Below, one piece after another: positions 1 to 7,813 of a DNA stretch of 28,453 nt (positions within the stretch are counted from its first letter, which is position 1; each line of letters begins with the position of its first letter). The stretch comes from a virus. Location: positions 1 to 28,453 of IMG/VR virus record IMGVR_UViG_3300011116_000245. One strand, given 5' to 3'. Both the position numbers and the translations under genes were made by a program. The notes beneath the pieces were generated by a model. That model made no database searches. It was not told the DNA's origin and saw only the letters and a list, made by a program, of their open reading frames with translations.

Positions 1-35
1 CAAGAATATAGTTAAAATAAGGCAAAGGAAAAAAC

Positions 36-2486
36 ATGGCTGACTATCCAATTACCAACGTAGCAAGAAGAATCGTATACACAGGATCTGCGGGTGTAGG
101 CCCTTATGCCTTCTCGTTTCCTGTATTAGCGAATACAGATATCGCAGTATACAAGAATACCACACTTCTTACTTTAACAACAGATTATACTGTAACTATT
201 AATTCATCTACTGGTGAAGGATCAGTCACATTAGTATCTGCTGCTACAGGATCTGATCGAATCACTATCGTTGGTGCTAGAGCAATTCAACGCTCAACAG
301 ACTTTGTAACTGGTGGTGACTTCTTTGCTAACACACTTAATACAGAATTAGATTCAGAAGTAATCTTTGTTCAGCAAGTAGCTGAAACAGCAGAGCGTGC
401 ATTAAAAGCTCCTGTTACAGATCCTACTTCTATTAACATGACATTGCCAGTCAATACGACACGTGCAAATAAATTCTTATCATTTGATTCTATCGGTAAT
501 CCACAAGCATTAAATGCTGTTGGAACATATAAAGGTAATTGGGCATCTGGCACAGCATATGTATTACAAGATATCGTTAAGGATACATCTAACAATAATA
601 TTTATATTTGTATTACTGCACATACATCTACTGGATCACAACCTATTTCAAGCAATGCAGATGTAGCTAAATGGTCTTTAGTTGTAGACGCTGCGGCTGC
701 GGCAACTAGTGCAACTAACGCTGCTTCTAGTGCTAGTGCTGCTTCAACATCAGCTACTAACGCTGCTGCTTCTGCTTCTACCGCAACTACTCAAGCAAGC
801 AATGCTTCTACTAGCGCATCGACTGCATCTACTCAAGCATCAAACGCATCTACAAGTGCAAGCAATGCTGCATCAAGTGCGTCTGCTGCAAGTGGATCAG
901 CAACAACAGCTTCAACACAAGCAAGTAACGCTGCAACATCTGCTACAGCCGCTGCAAGTTCAGCAACTGCTGCTGCTTCTAGTGCAACTTCTGCATCTGG
1001 ATCAGCTTCTACTGCTACAACACAGGCCTCTAATGCATCAACTTCTGCTACCAATGCAGCATCATCTGCAACAGCAGCATCTGGTTCAGCTTCAACTGCA
1101 AGCACGCAAGCTACCAATGCAGCATCATCTGCTAGCGCAGCAGCAACAAGCGCTTCTAATGCATCAACATCAGCTACAAATGCAGCTAATAGTGCTACAA
1201 GTGCAGCTACGTCTGCAACAAATGCTGCTAATAGTTTTGATGCTTTTGATGATCGCTATCTTGGTGCTAAAGCATCTGCACCTTCATTAGATAATGATGG
1301 AAATGCTTTACTTACTGGTGCTTTATATTGGAATACAACAGGAAATCAGTTATATGTATGGGATGGAGCTGCATGGAACTCTGCTGCATTTAGCACATCT
1401 GGTGCAGTAACATCATTTAATACTAGAACTGGTGCTATTACATTAACAAGTGGTGATGTCACTGGTGCATTAACATATACTCCATTAGCTCCAGCAGCTA
1501 TTGGCACAACAGTGCAAGGTTACGATGCAGAACTTGCAGCTTTAGCTGGATTAACTTCTGCTGCTGATAAGGGTATTCAATTCACTGGTGCTGGCACTGC
1601 TGCAACATATGATTTAACAGCAGCTGGTAAAGCATTATTAGATGATGTTGATGCTGCTGCACAAAGAACAACATTAGGTTTAGGCACTATTGCTACAGTA
1701 GCTGCACCTTCTGGCACAGTCGTAGGAACATCTGATTCACAAACGCTTACTAATAAAACGATTGCTTTAGGGTCAAATACAGTAAGTGGGACTTTAGCAG
1801 AATTTAATACAGCAGTAACTAATGCTGATTTGGTATCATTAGCTGGAACAGAAACATTAACCAACAAAACATTAACATCACCAGTATTAACAACGCCAAA
1901 TTTAGGAACTCCAAGTGCAGCAACATTAACTAATGCAACAGGATTGCCATTAACAACTGGTGTAACAGGAACATTACCTGTAGCAAATGGCGGAACAGGA
2001 TTAACTACAACACCTGCAAACGGTGCGTTAGACATTGGTAACGGTACAGGATTTACAAGAGCAACACTTACAGCAGGATCAGGGATTTCAATTACCAATG
2101 CTTCAGGTGCAATTACTATCGCAACATCAGGTGGTGGTGGCGTAACATCATTAAATGGTCAAACAGGAACGATTGACAATACTACACAATATGCGATTGG
2201 TAGTTATGTGATGGGTAGACCAAGAAATAATACTAATTATGATAATTCAACTGTAGCGGGAAGCTCTTTATACGCTTCATTTTTTCTTTATATGCAAGGA
2301 AGTGATCCTGAAGGCGGTCCATATTCAGGTTATGGTTTTTGGTCAAGTATTAATGTTGCTGGAACAGGTCAACAATCCACTACTGTTTCTAGCACATTAG
2401 TTAATACAGGATCATGGAGATGTGTAAGTTTAGCTGGTGGTGCTGGTGCAACAGGAGCTCCAGGTCTTTGGGTTCGCTACGCTTAA
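36..2486 (+). CDS. T7-type tail fibre protein
   Basis: Predicted receptor-binding tail fibre of 816 residues. Residues 1-125 look like the T7 gp17 N-terminal domain that anchors the fibre to the tail ([13 protein letters not shown] start, [12 protein letters not shown], then [14 protein letters not shown]). Residues about 164-205 ([23 protein letters not shown]) resemble a small carbohydrate-binding module. Residues about 218-402 are an Ala/Ser/Thr/Asn-rich repeat, probably a fibrous shaft. Further shaft and tip repeats follow (TLTNKT twice, [14 protein letters not shown]), with a Gly-rich C terminus. A purine-rich GGCAAAGGA lies upstream of the start. The neighbours downstream are tail-associated and modification-type genes. 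The C-terminal specificity is not recognisable. Confidence 0.9.
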   Translation: MADYPITNVARRIVYTGSAGVGPYAFSFPVLANTDIAVYKNTTLLTLTTDYTVTINSSTGEGSVTLVSAATGSDRITIVGARAIQRSTDFVTGGDFFANTLNTELDSEVIFVQQVAETAERALKAPVTDPTSINMTLPVNTTRANKFLSFDSIGNPQALNAVGTYKGNWASGTAYVLQDIVKDTSNNNIYICITAHTSTGSQPISSNADVAKWSLVVDAAAAATSATNAASSASAASTSATNAAASASTATTQASNASTSASTASTQASNASTSASNAASSASAASGSATTASTQASNAATSATAAASSATAAASSATSASGSASTATTQASNASTSATNAASSATAASGSASTASTQATNAASSASAAATSASNASTSATNAANSATSAATSATNAANSFDAFDDRYLGAKASAPSLDNDGNALLTGALYWNTTGNQLYVWDGAAWNSAAFSTSGAVTSFNTRTGAITLTSGDVTGALTYTPLAPAAIGTTVQGYDAELAALAGLTSAADKGIQFTGAGTAATYDLTAAGKALLDDVDAAAQRTTLGLGTIATVAAPSGTVVGTSDSQTLTNKTIALGSNTVSGTLAEFNTAVTNADLVSLAGTETLTNKTLTSPVLTTPNLGTPSAATLTNATGLPLTTGVTGTLPVANGGTGLTTTPANGALDIGNGTGFTRATLTAGSGISITNASGAITIATSGGGGVTSLNGQTGTIDNTTQYAIGSYVMGRPRNNTNYDNSTVAGSSLYASFFLYMQGSDPEGGPYSGYGFWSSINVAGTGQQSTTVSSTLVNTGSWRCVSLAGGAGATGAPGLWVRYA

Positions 2487-2517
2487 ATTAAAATAACAAT
2501 TTAAAAAAGGAAAATAT

Positions 2518-2802
2518 ATGAAATATAGTCAAGTTAGAAATTGTAAATGGGCAACAGAAGATCATTCATCTATTGAATGTGAAGTATTTTTTGATGATAT
2601 TAATTCAGAAGAATGGACACCTTTTGGTGCAAACCCTAATGACCACTACGAACATGGTCGTGAGATATTTGCAAGAGCAGTAGCGGGTGAGTTTGGTGAA
2701 GTAGCAGAATATGTTCCACCACCACCACCACCAAAACCAAAATTAGCTGACCCAACGATAGATGTTACACCAACAGAGGTTACAACAGAACCAACTGTTT
2801 AA
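2518..2802 (+). CDS. Small tail-associated protein with polyproline stretch
   Basis: A 94-residue protein of a type often found directly after phage tail fibre genes. The N-terminal half (WTPFGANPNDHYEHGREIF, then AGEFGEVAEY) resembles small phage proteins of unknown role, possibly fibre assembly or attachment. A run of seven prolines at about residue 66 leads to a Thr/Pro-rich, disordered C terminus. An AAAAAGGAAAATAT ribosome site precedes the start. Its stop codon overlaps the next start by one base (TAATG), suggesting translational coupling. The function is not established. Confidence 0.75.
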   Translation: MKYSQVRNCKWATEDHSSIECEVFFDDINSEEWTPFGANPNDHYEHGREIFARAVAGEFGEVAEYVPPPPPPKPKLADPTIDVTPTEVTTEPTV

Positions 2803-3401
2803 TGATAATACATAAGATAAGAGAACCATTTCCTCATTTAATTATTGAGGATTTTTATAGCGAAGATGAATTAAAACTTATATGGCAAGAATTAGATTTT
2901 TTAACCTCGCCTAATAAGTTACTGCCCGCTAATTTAAATGGTTCGAGTGAAGCTAATCATTTAGCTGTTGTGTTAGACCAAGTTTATGCTAATCGTAACA
3001 TTTCAGATATATTATCTGTAAATAGAAAAGCTTTAAGTAAAGAAGTAAAAGATGCTTTTGTAGAATTAAATCCACTACTAGCTCACATTAATTTGGTTAA
3101 TACAGATTTAACTAAAATTAAATATTATGAGAATTACAATGGATATAAGAAGCATCAAGATAATGCTAGGTTTACTGCATTAACTTATTTTTATAAAGAG
3201 CCAAAAGCATTTGAAGGTGGTGATTTATATTTTAATGACTTTGACTATACAATTAAGTTAAAGAATAATATGTTTGTTTTGTTTGTAGGTGCTTTATGGC
3301 ATGAATCTTTACCCATTACTTTAAAACAAGATGGTCATATTACAGGCAATGGTAAATATACAATGACGCAGTTTTTAAATATAGATGAAAATATACGATA
3401 A
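2802..3401 (+). CDS. 2OG-Fe(II) oxygenase-like protein (first of two)
   Basis: A 199-residue protein with the double-stranded beta-helix signature of Fe(II)/2-oxoglutarate oxygenases. The iron ligands are H118 and D120 (KKHQDNARF) and H167 (ALWHESLPI). The usual 2OG-binding Arg appears replaced by K185 (GKYTMTQF). The segment FEGGDLYF is typical of the prolyl-4-hydroxylase-like group. Such enzymes hydroxylate proteins, sugars or nucleobases, and the substrate here is unknown. The position right after the tail fibre suggests modification of a virion or surface component, which is inference. It overlaps the next gene by 17 bases. Confidence 0.8.
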   Translation: MIIHKIREPFPHLIIEDFYSEDELKLIWQELDFLTSPNKLLPANLNGSSEANHLAVVLDQVYANRNISDILSVNRKALSKEVKDAFVELNPLLAHINLVNTDLTKIKYYENYNGYKKHQDNARFTALTYFYKEPKAFEGGDLYFNDFDYTIKLKNNMFVLFVGALWHESLPITLKQDGHITGNGKYTMTQFLNIDENIR

Positions 3402-3870
3402 TTTTTTAACAGAACAAGATAAAGATTACATACAATCAATTATCAAAAGCCCCAAATGGCAATGGGGACATCAATCAATTCAAAATAATAATTACTTTTG
3501 GAAAATTGAAAAGTTAGAATTTGATACATTTTTTAATCCTTATTTAATTAATAAAATTAAGGAATTAACAGGTGATGATTTAGCAATAGAACGCATATAC
3601 ATGAATGGTCACACAAGTGGCGGTCATGGTAATATGCATAAAGATTCAGAATTTGATTTAGGTAGAACATTTTTAATCTATTGCAATCCTGAATGGAATA
3701 TAGAATGGGGTGGTGGAACTTACTTTGCAGAGAATGATACTGTAGTAAATAACAAACCTTATTCAGCAGTTTATTTTCAAAATAATATAGACCATTTTGC
3801 TATGCCTTTAAGCAAAGACTATAATGGTTTACGAGTAACATTAGCATTTAAACTTTTAAAGATAAAATAA
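3385..3870 (+). CDS. 2OG-Fe(II) oxygenase-like protein (second of two)
   Basis: A 161-residue compact member of the Fe(II)/2-oxoglutarate oxygenase fold. H85 and D87 (GNMHKDSEF) and H137 (NIDHFAMP) are the expected iron ligands. R150 (GLRVTLAF) is the expected 2OG-binding residue, so the active site looks complete. EWGGGTYF corresponds to the strand after the first ligands. It is too different from its upstream neighbour to be a recent duplicate. There is no strong Shine-Dalgarno site before the start, which lies inside the previous gene, so coupled translation is likely. The substrate is unknown. Confidence 0.82.
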   Translation: MKIYDNFLTEQDKDYIQSIIKSPKWQWGHQSIQNNNYFWKIEKLEFDTFFNPYLINKIKELTGDDLAIERIYMNGHTSGGHGNMHKDSEFDLGRTFLIYCNPEWNIEWGGGTYFAENDTVVNNKPYSAVYFQNNIDHFAMPLSKDYNGLRVTLAFKLLKIK

Positions 3871-3873
3871 GAT

Positions 3874-4551
3874 ATGTATTCAATATTTCATACGTCACAA
3901 TGCGGTTCAACATTATTAGGTGCTTTATTAAGTAAGTCTTTACCTACAAAGAACGAACCAGACTGGTCACATAAAATAGGCCAACAACAAAATCCATTAG
4001 AGTTTATTAAACAAAACGCAAGTGATAATGAGATTATTAAATACCCTAGTGTGTATTGTTATTTGATGCCACAGATTGAAGGCAAAAAAGTATTTGTGTA
4101 TAGATCATTAGCATCTCATATAAAAAAATTAAAAGGAAGCCAAGATCTAGTGTTTCATCTAAATGCTATGACTCCAAACTTACATCCTAAAACTCAACGT
4201 TGGGATATGGGAACAACTGAAACAACTATACAAACTTTATTGTGGATGGATAGATGTTTTTGGACGATAGACTCAAAAGATGTTTTATTAGTTAATGCTC
4301 AAGACTTATTTGATGACCAACAAAAAGTTGCTAAGAAAGTATGTGCTCATTTTGGCATAGAATATGTTCCTGTAGAAATTAATTATGATGTAAAACAAGC
4401 AGAGTTAAATCATACAGACAATGCTATTCAACTAGATAATGTTGCTGTAAAATCTAGCTTTGTAGAACCACCAGATACAGCGGATTTTGAATTAATGAGA
4501 TGGGTAGACAAGATTGTAGAATCTCATCCAAAACTCAAGTATTTTATGTAG
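3874..4551 (+). CDS. Sulfotransferase-like P-loop protein
   Basis: A 225-residue protein whose N terminus (FHTSQCGSTLLGALL) matches the PAPS-binding loop of the sulfotransferase fold. KVFVYRSLASHIKKLKG resembles the 3'-phosphate-binding strand and helix that often reads RDP..SY in the family. Family members move a sulfuryl group from PAPS to a sugar, lipid or protein, but some phage homologues may act on other groups. It sits three bases after the second oxygenase gene, so the three form a modification cassette. The protein is somewhat short for the family, and catalytic competence is not proven. Confidence 0.65.
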   Translation: MYSIFHTSQCGSTLLGALLSKSLPTKNEPDWSHKIGQQQNPLEFIKQNASDNEIIKYPSVYCYLMPQIEGKKVFVYRSLASHIKKLKGSQDLVFHLNAMTPNLHPKTQRWDMGTTETTIQTLLWMDRCFWTIDSKDVLLVNAQDLFDDQQKVAKKVCAHFGIEYVPVEINYDVKQAELNHTDNAIQLDNVAVKSSFVEPPDTADFELMRWVDKIVESHPKLKYFM

Positions 4552-4558
4552 GAAGTAT

Positions 4559-4729
4559 ATGGTTAAACATAATATAGAAGAAGTAGATCATAGACTAAGC
4601 ACACACGAAGAAGTATGTGCCTATCGTTATGAATCTATTAACGCTAGATTGAAACGATTAGAGCAGATCCTACTAGGAACAGCTGGCTTTGTTATTGTAT
4701 TTTTATTGACACAGATATTCAACAAGTAA
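4559..4729 (+). CDS. Small coiled-coil protein with C-terminal membrane segment
   Basis: A 56-residue ORF. The N-terminal part is charged and heptad-like (HRLSTHEEV, ESINARLKRLEQ). A single hydrophobic helix follows at residues 38-53 (LLGTAGFVIVFLLTQIF) with a short positive tail. This layout resembles XhlA-type hemolysin/lysis accessory proteins, which sit next to holin and endolysin genes. AGGAAG lies five bases upstream of the start. The gene is two bases from the SprT-like gene. A lysis role is inferred from shape and position only. Confidence 0.65.
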   Translation: MVKHNIEEVDHRLSTHEEVCAYRYESINARLKRLEQILLGTAGFVIVFLLTQIFNK

Positions 4730-4731
4730 TC

Positions 4732-5070
4732 ATGTTACTTACAAAACAAAACTTGCGCAAACTATACGCATGCTTTGTTAAATTGCCACCATTCAATAAC
4801 TATAGAATGCCAGCGCCACACAAGGTAAACTTTGGTGTGATTAATACTAATGGTGAAGTGCTAGGATATTTTCATACAGAACCAACACGCATAGAGGTAG
4901 ATGTATCTAATGATACATTCACTAAGATATCAGAAACACTGATGCATGAGATGATACATTGTTTATTACATTACAATAATCATACAGACTTCGATCAGCA
5001 TGATAAGAAGTTTCAGAAGTATGCAAAACTTACGTGCAATATACACGGATTTAACTTAGAGGAATTTTAA
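4732..5070 (+). CDS. SprT-like zinc metalloprotease
   Basis: A 112-residue SprT-type domain protein. The zinc site is visible as H72-E73-M-I-H76 (MHEMIHCLLH) with the third ligand probably H90 (QHDKKFQ), the usual SprT spacing. FGVINTNGEVLGYF and TRIEVDVS supply the preceding beta strands. Cellular SprT/Spartan proteins cut DNA-bound proteins, while small phage versions lie in many tail or lysis blocks and their targets are unknown. Its stop overlaps the holin start (TAATG). Note that it sits inside a lysis block rather than beside DNA metabolism genes. Confidence 0.78.
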   Translation: MLLTKQNLRKLYACFVKLPPFNNYRMPAPHKVNFGVINTNGEVLGYFHTEPTRIEVDVSNDTFTKISETLMHEMIHCLLHYNNHTDFDQHDKKFQKYAKLTCNIHGFNLEEF

Positions 5071-5435
5071 TGGATCCAATTACTATACTCGCAGCTTTAG
5101 GCCCACTTGCTGTAGATCTAGGCAAGTCTTTAATCAATAAGTTTATAGCACCAGATCAATTCAAGCCAGCAACCATTGAGCAATACGCTCAGATGAAACA
5201 GATTGATCTTGAATTCTTTAAGGTAATGAATGAGGCTGGCTCTGGTAACCCATCTTATCCATGGGTAGAAGCTATTGTAAGATTGATGCGCCCAGTGATT
5301 GGCTTGTTAGTATTAGCCACATGGGCTACAATGCATCTACAAGGTATTGCAACAGTAGAAGTAGATAACTTTGCAAGTGCTGTAGGCTTCTATCTATTTG
5401 GTGAACGTAGTCTATTCTATATTAAAAAGAAATGA
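5070..5435 (+). CDS. 3TM-type holin
   Basis: A 121-residue membrane protein resembling the three-transmembrane holin family known from gene transfer agents and podoviruses. A hydrophobic N-terminal helix (residues 3-25) is followed by an amphipathic linker. The family-typical YPWVEAIVRLMRPVIGLLVL segment gives a membrane helix at about 70-90, and a last helix at about 100-117 ends in a lysine tail. Holins permeabilise the inner membrane to release or activate the endolysin. The endolysin start overlaps its stop by four bases (ATGA), as expected for a lysis pair. Confidence 0.8.
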   Translation: MDPITILAALGPLAVDLGKSLINKFIAPDQFKPATIEQYAQMKQIDLEFFKVMNEAGSGNPSYPWVEAIVRLMRPVIGLLVLATWATMHLQGIATVEVDNFASAVGFYLFGERSLFYIKKK

Positions 5436-5869
5436 ACCTATCACCACACTTTACATTCGAAGAACTAACTGCCTCTGAGTTGGCTGATAGACAGGGCATA
5501 GACAATAAGCCAACAGACGTTAAAGTAATTAATCATCTAAAATTTTTAGCCAAGAATTTGGAGGACGTTCGTGAATGTTTGGGAAGCCCTATTCATATTA
5601 ACAGTGCTTATCGCTGCCTCATGGTTAATGCTTTACTTGGCAGCAAGCCGACAAGCGCTCATGTCAAAGGACTGGCGGCAGATTTCGTCTGTCCAAGTTT
5701 TGGATCACCTAAAGAAATTGTTAAAAGATTATCGTCTAGCAACGTGGCTTACGATCAACTTATATTGGAGTTTGATCGCTGGGTTCACATTGCGTTTAGT
5801 GAAGAAGGTTACATCCCTCGTAAACAAACTTTAATCATTGATAAACAAGGCACTAGACAATTTAAGTAA
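5432..5869 (+). CDS. M15 family D,D-peptidase endolysin
   Basis: A 145-residue peptidase of the M15 (D-Ala-D-Ala carboxypeptidase-like) family, predicted to cut peptidoglycan stem peptides. The zinc ligands are H77 and D84 (SAHVKGLAADF) and H119 (RWVHIAF). The substrate-binding segment is INSAYRC. LSPHFTFEELTASELA at the N terminus is the typical opening of the phage subgroup. There is no signal peptide, so export depends on the upstream holin. A second ORF with a strong ribosome site lies inside it in the +1 frame (5571-5834). The gene ends in a clean stop before a short spacer. Confidence 0.88.
   Translation: MNLSPHFTFEELTASELADRQGIDNKPTDVKVINHLKFLAKNLEDVRECLGSPIHINSAYRCLMVNALLGSKPTSAHVKGLAADFVCPSFGSPKEIVKRLSSSNVAYDQLILEFDRWVHIAFSEEGYIPRKQTLIIDKQGTRQFK
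5571..5834 (+). CDS. Possible embedded membrane protein within the endolysin gene
   Basis: An 87-codon ORF in the +1 frame wholly inside the M15 gene, beginning with GTG. A full GGAGG sits six bases upstream of the GTG, better than the ribosome sites of many accepted genes here. The product would have an N-terminal membrane helix (residues 5-25, ALFILTVLIAASWLMLYLAA), a charged middle (KDWRQ, DHLKKLLKDYR) and a second hydrophobic stretch (LYWSLIAGFTL). Embedded spanin or holin-like genes are known next to endolysins. The endolysin frame also explains GGAGG (Leu-Glu-Asp-Val codons), so chance is not excluded. Confidence 0.35.
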   Translation: MNVWEALFILTVLIAASWLMLYLAASRQALMSKDWRQISSVQVLDHLKKLLKDYRLATWLTINLYWSLIAGFTLRLVKKVTSLVNKL

Positions 5870-5909
5870 TGCATGATATCGTGACGATACCTAACTACAT
5901 AGGATCGTT

Positions 5910-6623
5910 ATGGCTAACAAATCATACAAATCCGTATTAGTAATATCAGACTTACATATTCCGTATCATCATCCAGATGCATTCAACTTTCTTAAAGCGC
6001 TCAAGACAAAATACAAACCAGATCTCGTTGTTAATATTGGTGACGAGCTTGATATGCATGCGATGTCTATGCATGATAGCGATCCAGATCTATTCTCTGC
6101 TGGCCATGAACTTGCAGCGTCTATTGCATACGTTCAAAAACTAGAAAAGATATTTCCAGAGATGAAGATTGTGCATAGCAATCATTCATCTATGCTTTAT
6201 CGTAGAGCGTTAAAGTATGGTGTGCCTAAGGGTTATCTTAAAAACTATAATGACTTCCTAGGTATTGGCAAAGGATGGGAATGGTTAGAAGATATTACCA
6301 TTAGCTTATCAGATGGATCACGTTGTTTTTTTACACACGGACTATCTGCTGATGTATTGAAGGTAGCTATGCAGTATGGTATGAACACAGTGCAAGGTCA
6401 CTATCATACTAAGTTTAGTATTGGTTACTACTCTAATCCAGATGCGTTAGTATGGGGTATGCAAGTAGGCTCACTTATCAATCAGAAGTCAATGGCATTT
6501 AACTATGCTAAGAACTTTAAGACTAGATTCATTGTTGGTTGTGGAATGATACTTGATGGCCAGCCAAAATTAATGCCAATGGTATTAAAGACAGATGGGA
6601 GATGGCATGGTAAACTTGTTTAA
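5910..6623 (+). CDS. Calcineurin-like metallophosphoesterase
   Basis: A 237-residue protein with the full metallophosphoesterase motif set: D14 and H16 (VISDLHIPYHHPDAF), GDE at 44-46, N91-H92 (HSNHSSMLYRR), H143 (FFTHGLS) and H164/H166 (QGHYHTKF). The family uses two metals to cut phosphomonoesters or diesters, including nucleotides and nucleic acids. Phage versions are common but their substrates are rarely known. AGGA lies five bases before the start. A small inverted repeat at 5877-5889 lies in the spacer. It overlaps the following small gene by one base. Confidence 0.85.
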   Translation: MANKSYKSVLVISDLHIPYHHPDAFNFLKALKTKYKPDLVVNIGDELDMHAMSMHDSDPDLFSAGHELAASIAYVQKLEKIFPEMKIVHSNHSSMLYRRALKYGVPKGYLKNYNDFLGIGKGWEWLEDITISLSDGSRCFFTHGLSADVLKVAMQYGMNTVQGHYHTKFSIGYYSNPDALVWGMQVGSLINQKSMAFNYAKNFKTRFIVGCGMILDGQPKLMPMVLKTDGRWHGKLV

Positions 6624-6823
6624 TGGAAAATCCAAACTCTGAACAATTACATGCTTTAGATAAACTCATAGGACGTAAGATATGGGATATCGAAATCGTT
6701 GAAGAAAACAATGAAGCTTACGTTAGAATTTTTTTCAGCGAAAATGAGGACGATTTCATACTCATCTATGCTCAATATATGGAAATGTCCATAGTCACAC
6801 CAAAACCACCACAACTACACTAA
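6623..6823 (+). CDS. Small hypothetical protein
   Basis: A 66-residue acidic protein beginning MENPNSEQLHALDKLIGRK, with a beta-rich middle (WDIEIVEENNEAYVRIFF). No family is recognised. It is the last gene of the rightward left-hand block and starts on the stop of the metallophosphoesterase (TAATG). It faces the leftward block, with the shared spacer holding a leftward terminator. Confidence 0.6.
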   Translation: MENPNSEQLHALDKLIGRKIWDIEIVEENNEAYVRIFFSENEDDFILIYAQYMEMSIVTPKPPQLH

Positions 6824-6867
6824 AAATGACCCACAGAATCGCTCTATAACGAACGATCTATGAGTCA
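6822..6867 (-). terminator. Leftward intrinsic terminator of the recombination operon
   Basis: Read on the minus strand, the arms 6867-6854 and 6841-6827 form a stem of 14 pairs with two G-U pairs and one bulge, around a 12-base loop. Five Ts follow at 6826-6822. On the plus strand the wobble pairs become mismatches and no T run follows, so it should act mainly leftward. Confidence 0.75.
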
Positions 6868-6886
6868 CCTATACCATCATATCAAC

Positions 6887-7078
6887 TTAATGCAATCGTG
6901 AGTCTGGTTGCACTACAGTAACGTCTATTGGCCCTTCAAGATATTGTGATACTGTGCCAGCTGTAAATGTATCAAATAAGATATCCATTAGCTCTTTTGT
7001 GATCTCTAAATTAGGGTGATGCTTCTTAACGATATCTACCCACGTGTTAAAGTTATCTTCTGCTGTTGTATTTTCCAT
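6887..7078 (-). CDS. Small hypothetical protein
   Basis: A 63-residue soluble acidic protein (MENTTAEDNFNTWVDIVKKH at the start, GTVSQYLEGPIDVTVV near the end). No family is recognised. The ribosome site is AAGGATAATAAGT, the same AAGGATAATA sequence used by the genes at 8060 and 13264, which supports expression. It is the last gene of the leftward operon before the terminator at 6822-6867. Confidence 0.6.
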   Translation of the reverse strand: MENTTAEDNFNTWVDIVKKHHPNLEITKELMDILFDTFTAGTVSQYLEGPIDVTVVQPDSRLH

Positions 7079-7089
7079 ACTTATTATCC

Positions 7090-7437
7090 TTAATAAAATA
7101 TATGATTGTTAATAACTACTTTTATAGGCTTGCCCCACTGATTAGGTAAGGCCACACTATGAAAATGTGTGCTGCCACGGCTTGTATCTTTGACTTGTTT
7201 GTTTAGAATTTTTTCAGCTAAATCTAGATATGGTCGCAACTTCTGCATGTCATAATCTTTTGGCTTGGTAGTCCATTCAAATTGGTATGGTCTATAAACT
7301 TCAAGGCATACTTTATTGCGGTCATAGTTAGCTCTACGATAAAGCACGTAACCCACTGCCACTTGCCCACTTACTGGCTCTGCACCAGCTTCATGGGCAA
7401 TCGTTAATGCCATACACATCATTGCTGCACTTATCAT
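7090..7437 (-). CDS. SleB-like cell wall hydrolase
   Basis: A 115-residue protein matching the Hydrolase_2/SleB family of lytic transglycosylase-like peptidoglycan hydrolases. ALTIAHEAGAEPVSGQVAVG is the family's catalytic helix, with E16 as the likely general acid. RRANYDRNKVCLEVYRPYQF and GSTHFHSVALPNQW follow in the expected order. The protein starts almost directly at the domain. The short hydrophobic start (ISAAMMCMA) may serve as a weak export signal. Its ATG overlaps the stop of the upstream gene by four bases. It is a second wall hydrolase besides the M15 endolysin, and sits with recombination genes, so its timing may differ. Confidence 0.8.
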   Translation of the reverse strand: MISAAMMCMALTIAHEAGAEPVSGQVAVGYVLYRRANYDRNKVCLEVYRPYQFEWTTKPKDYDMQKLRPYLDLAEKILNKQVKDTSRGSTHFHSVALPNQWGKPIKVVINNHIFY

Positions 7438-7724
7438 TTTATCTTACCTTGTAAAGTAAAAAACTCTTTAACGCCAAGACTATCCATAAGTTTTCTTTTT
7501 ACATAGTCTTTGTGATAGCCAGCAACAGATAAACATATATCACGTAAATCCTGTGGCTCTCTCGTTAAAAAACTAACGGCATTGTATCTCTCTAGCGACG
7601 TGCATTTATTACTTAATGCGTCATGCATAGCACTAGAAAACAATGCAATAAATAACTTACCTTCCGGTGTGAATCGGTATAAGTCTGCTGTATCTAATAC
7701 GGCTAAATCTTCTGCGTCTAACAT
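7434..7724 (-). CDS. Small phage protein, unknown function
   Basis: A 96-residue protein. The middle part (GKLFIALFSSAMHDALSNK, then FLTREPQDLRDICLSVAGYH and KDYVKRKL) resembles a widespread small phage protein of the pattern A..WL.s..F..vC..AGldp.yVr. It is often encoded near recombination or lysis genes and has no known role. AAAGGAAATTT precedes the start. A candidate leftward promoter (TTGTAT, 17 bases, TATATA at 7790-7762) lies upstream and shares sequence with the pqqA control region. Confidence 0.65.
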   Translation of the reverse strand: MLDAEDLAVLDTADLYRFTPEGKLFIALFSSAMHDALSNKCTSLERYNAVSFLTREPQDLRDICLSVAGYHKDYVKRKLMDSLGVKEFFTLQGKIK

Positions 7725-7763
7725 AAATTTCCTTTCATTAGGTATCTTTAATGTTTTTGCTTA

Positions 7764-7797
7764 TATACACTGTTCTCAGTATCAATACAATTGTATT
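7764..7797 (+). promoter_or_regulatory. Candidate pqqA promoter with 14-base palindrome
   Basis: TATACA at 7764-7769 and TACAAT at 7786-7791, 16 bases apart, form a plausible sigma70 promoter. It predicts a start near 7798 and a short leader carrying the Shine-Dalgarno site. A perfect palindrome AATACAATTGTATT at 7784-7797 covers the -10 box, as an operator would. A leftward promoter candidate (TTGTAT at 7790-7785, TATATA at 7767-7762) overlaps it, so one regulator could switch both directions. Confidence 0.45.
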
Positions 7798-7813
7798 TGA
7801 AAGGAGAACAACT

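Noticed and set aside
709-1290. 193-codon Leu/Gln-rich frame inside the tail fibre gene, and a long antisense frame at 833-1117
   Set aside because: Both come from the low-complexity GCA/ACA/TCA repeat, which lacks stops in several frames; composition is almost only Leu, Gln, His or Ala, Val, Asp.
1577-2098. 173-codon antisense frame, Val/Pro-rich
   Set aside because: Shadow of the codon bias of the fibre C-terminal repeats; no ribosome site and no recognisable domain.
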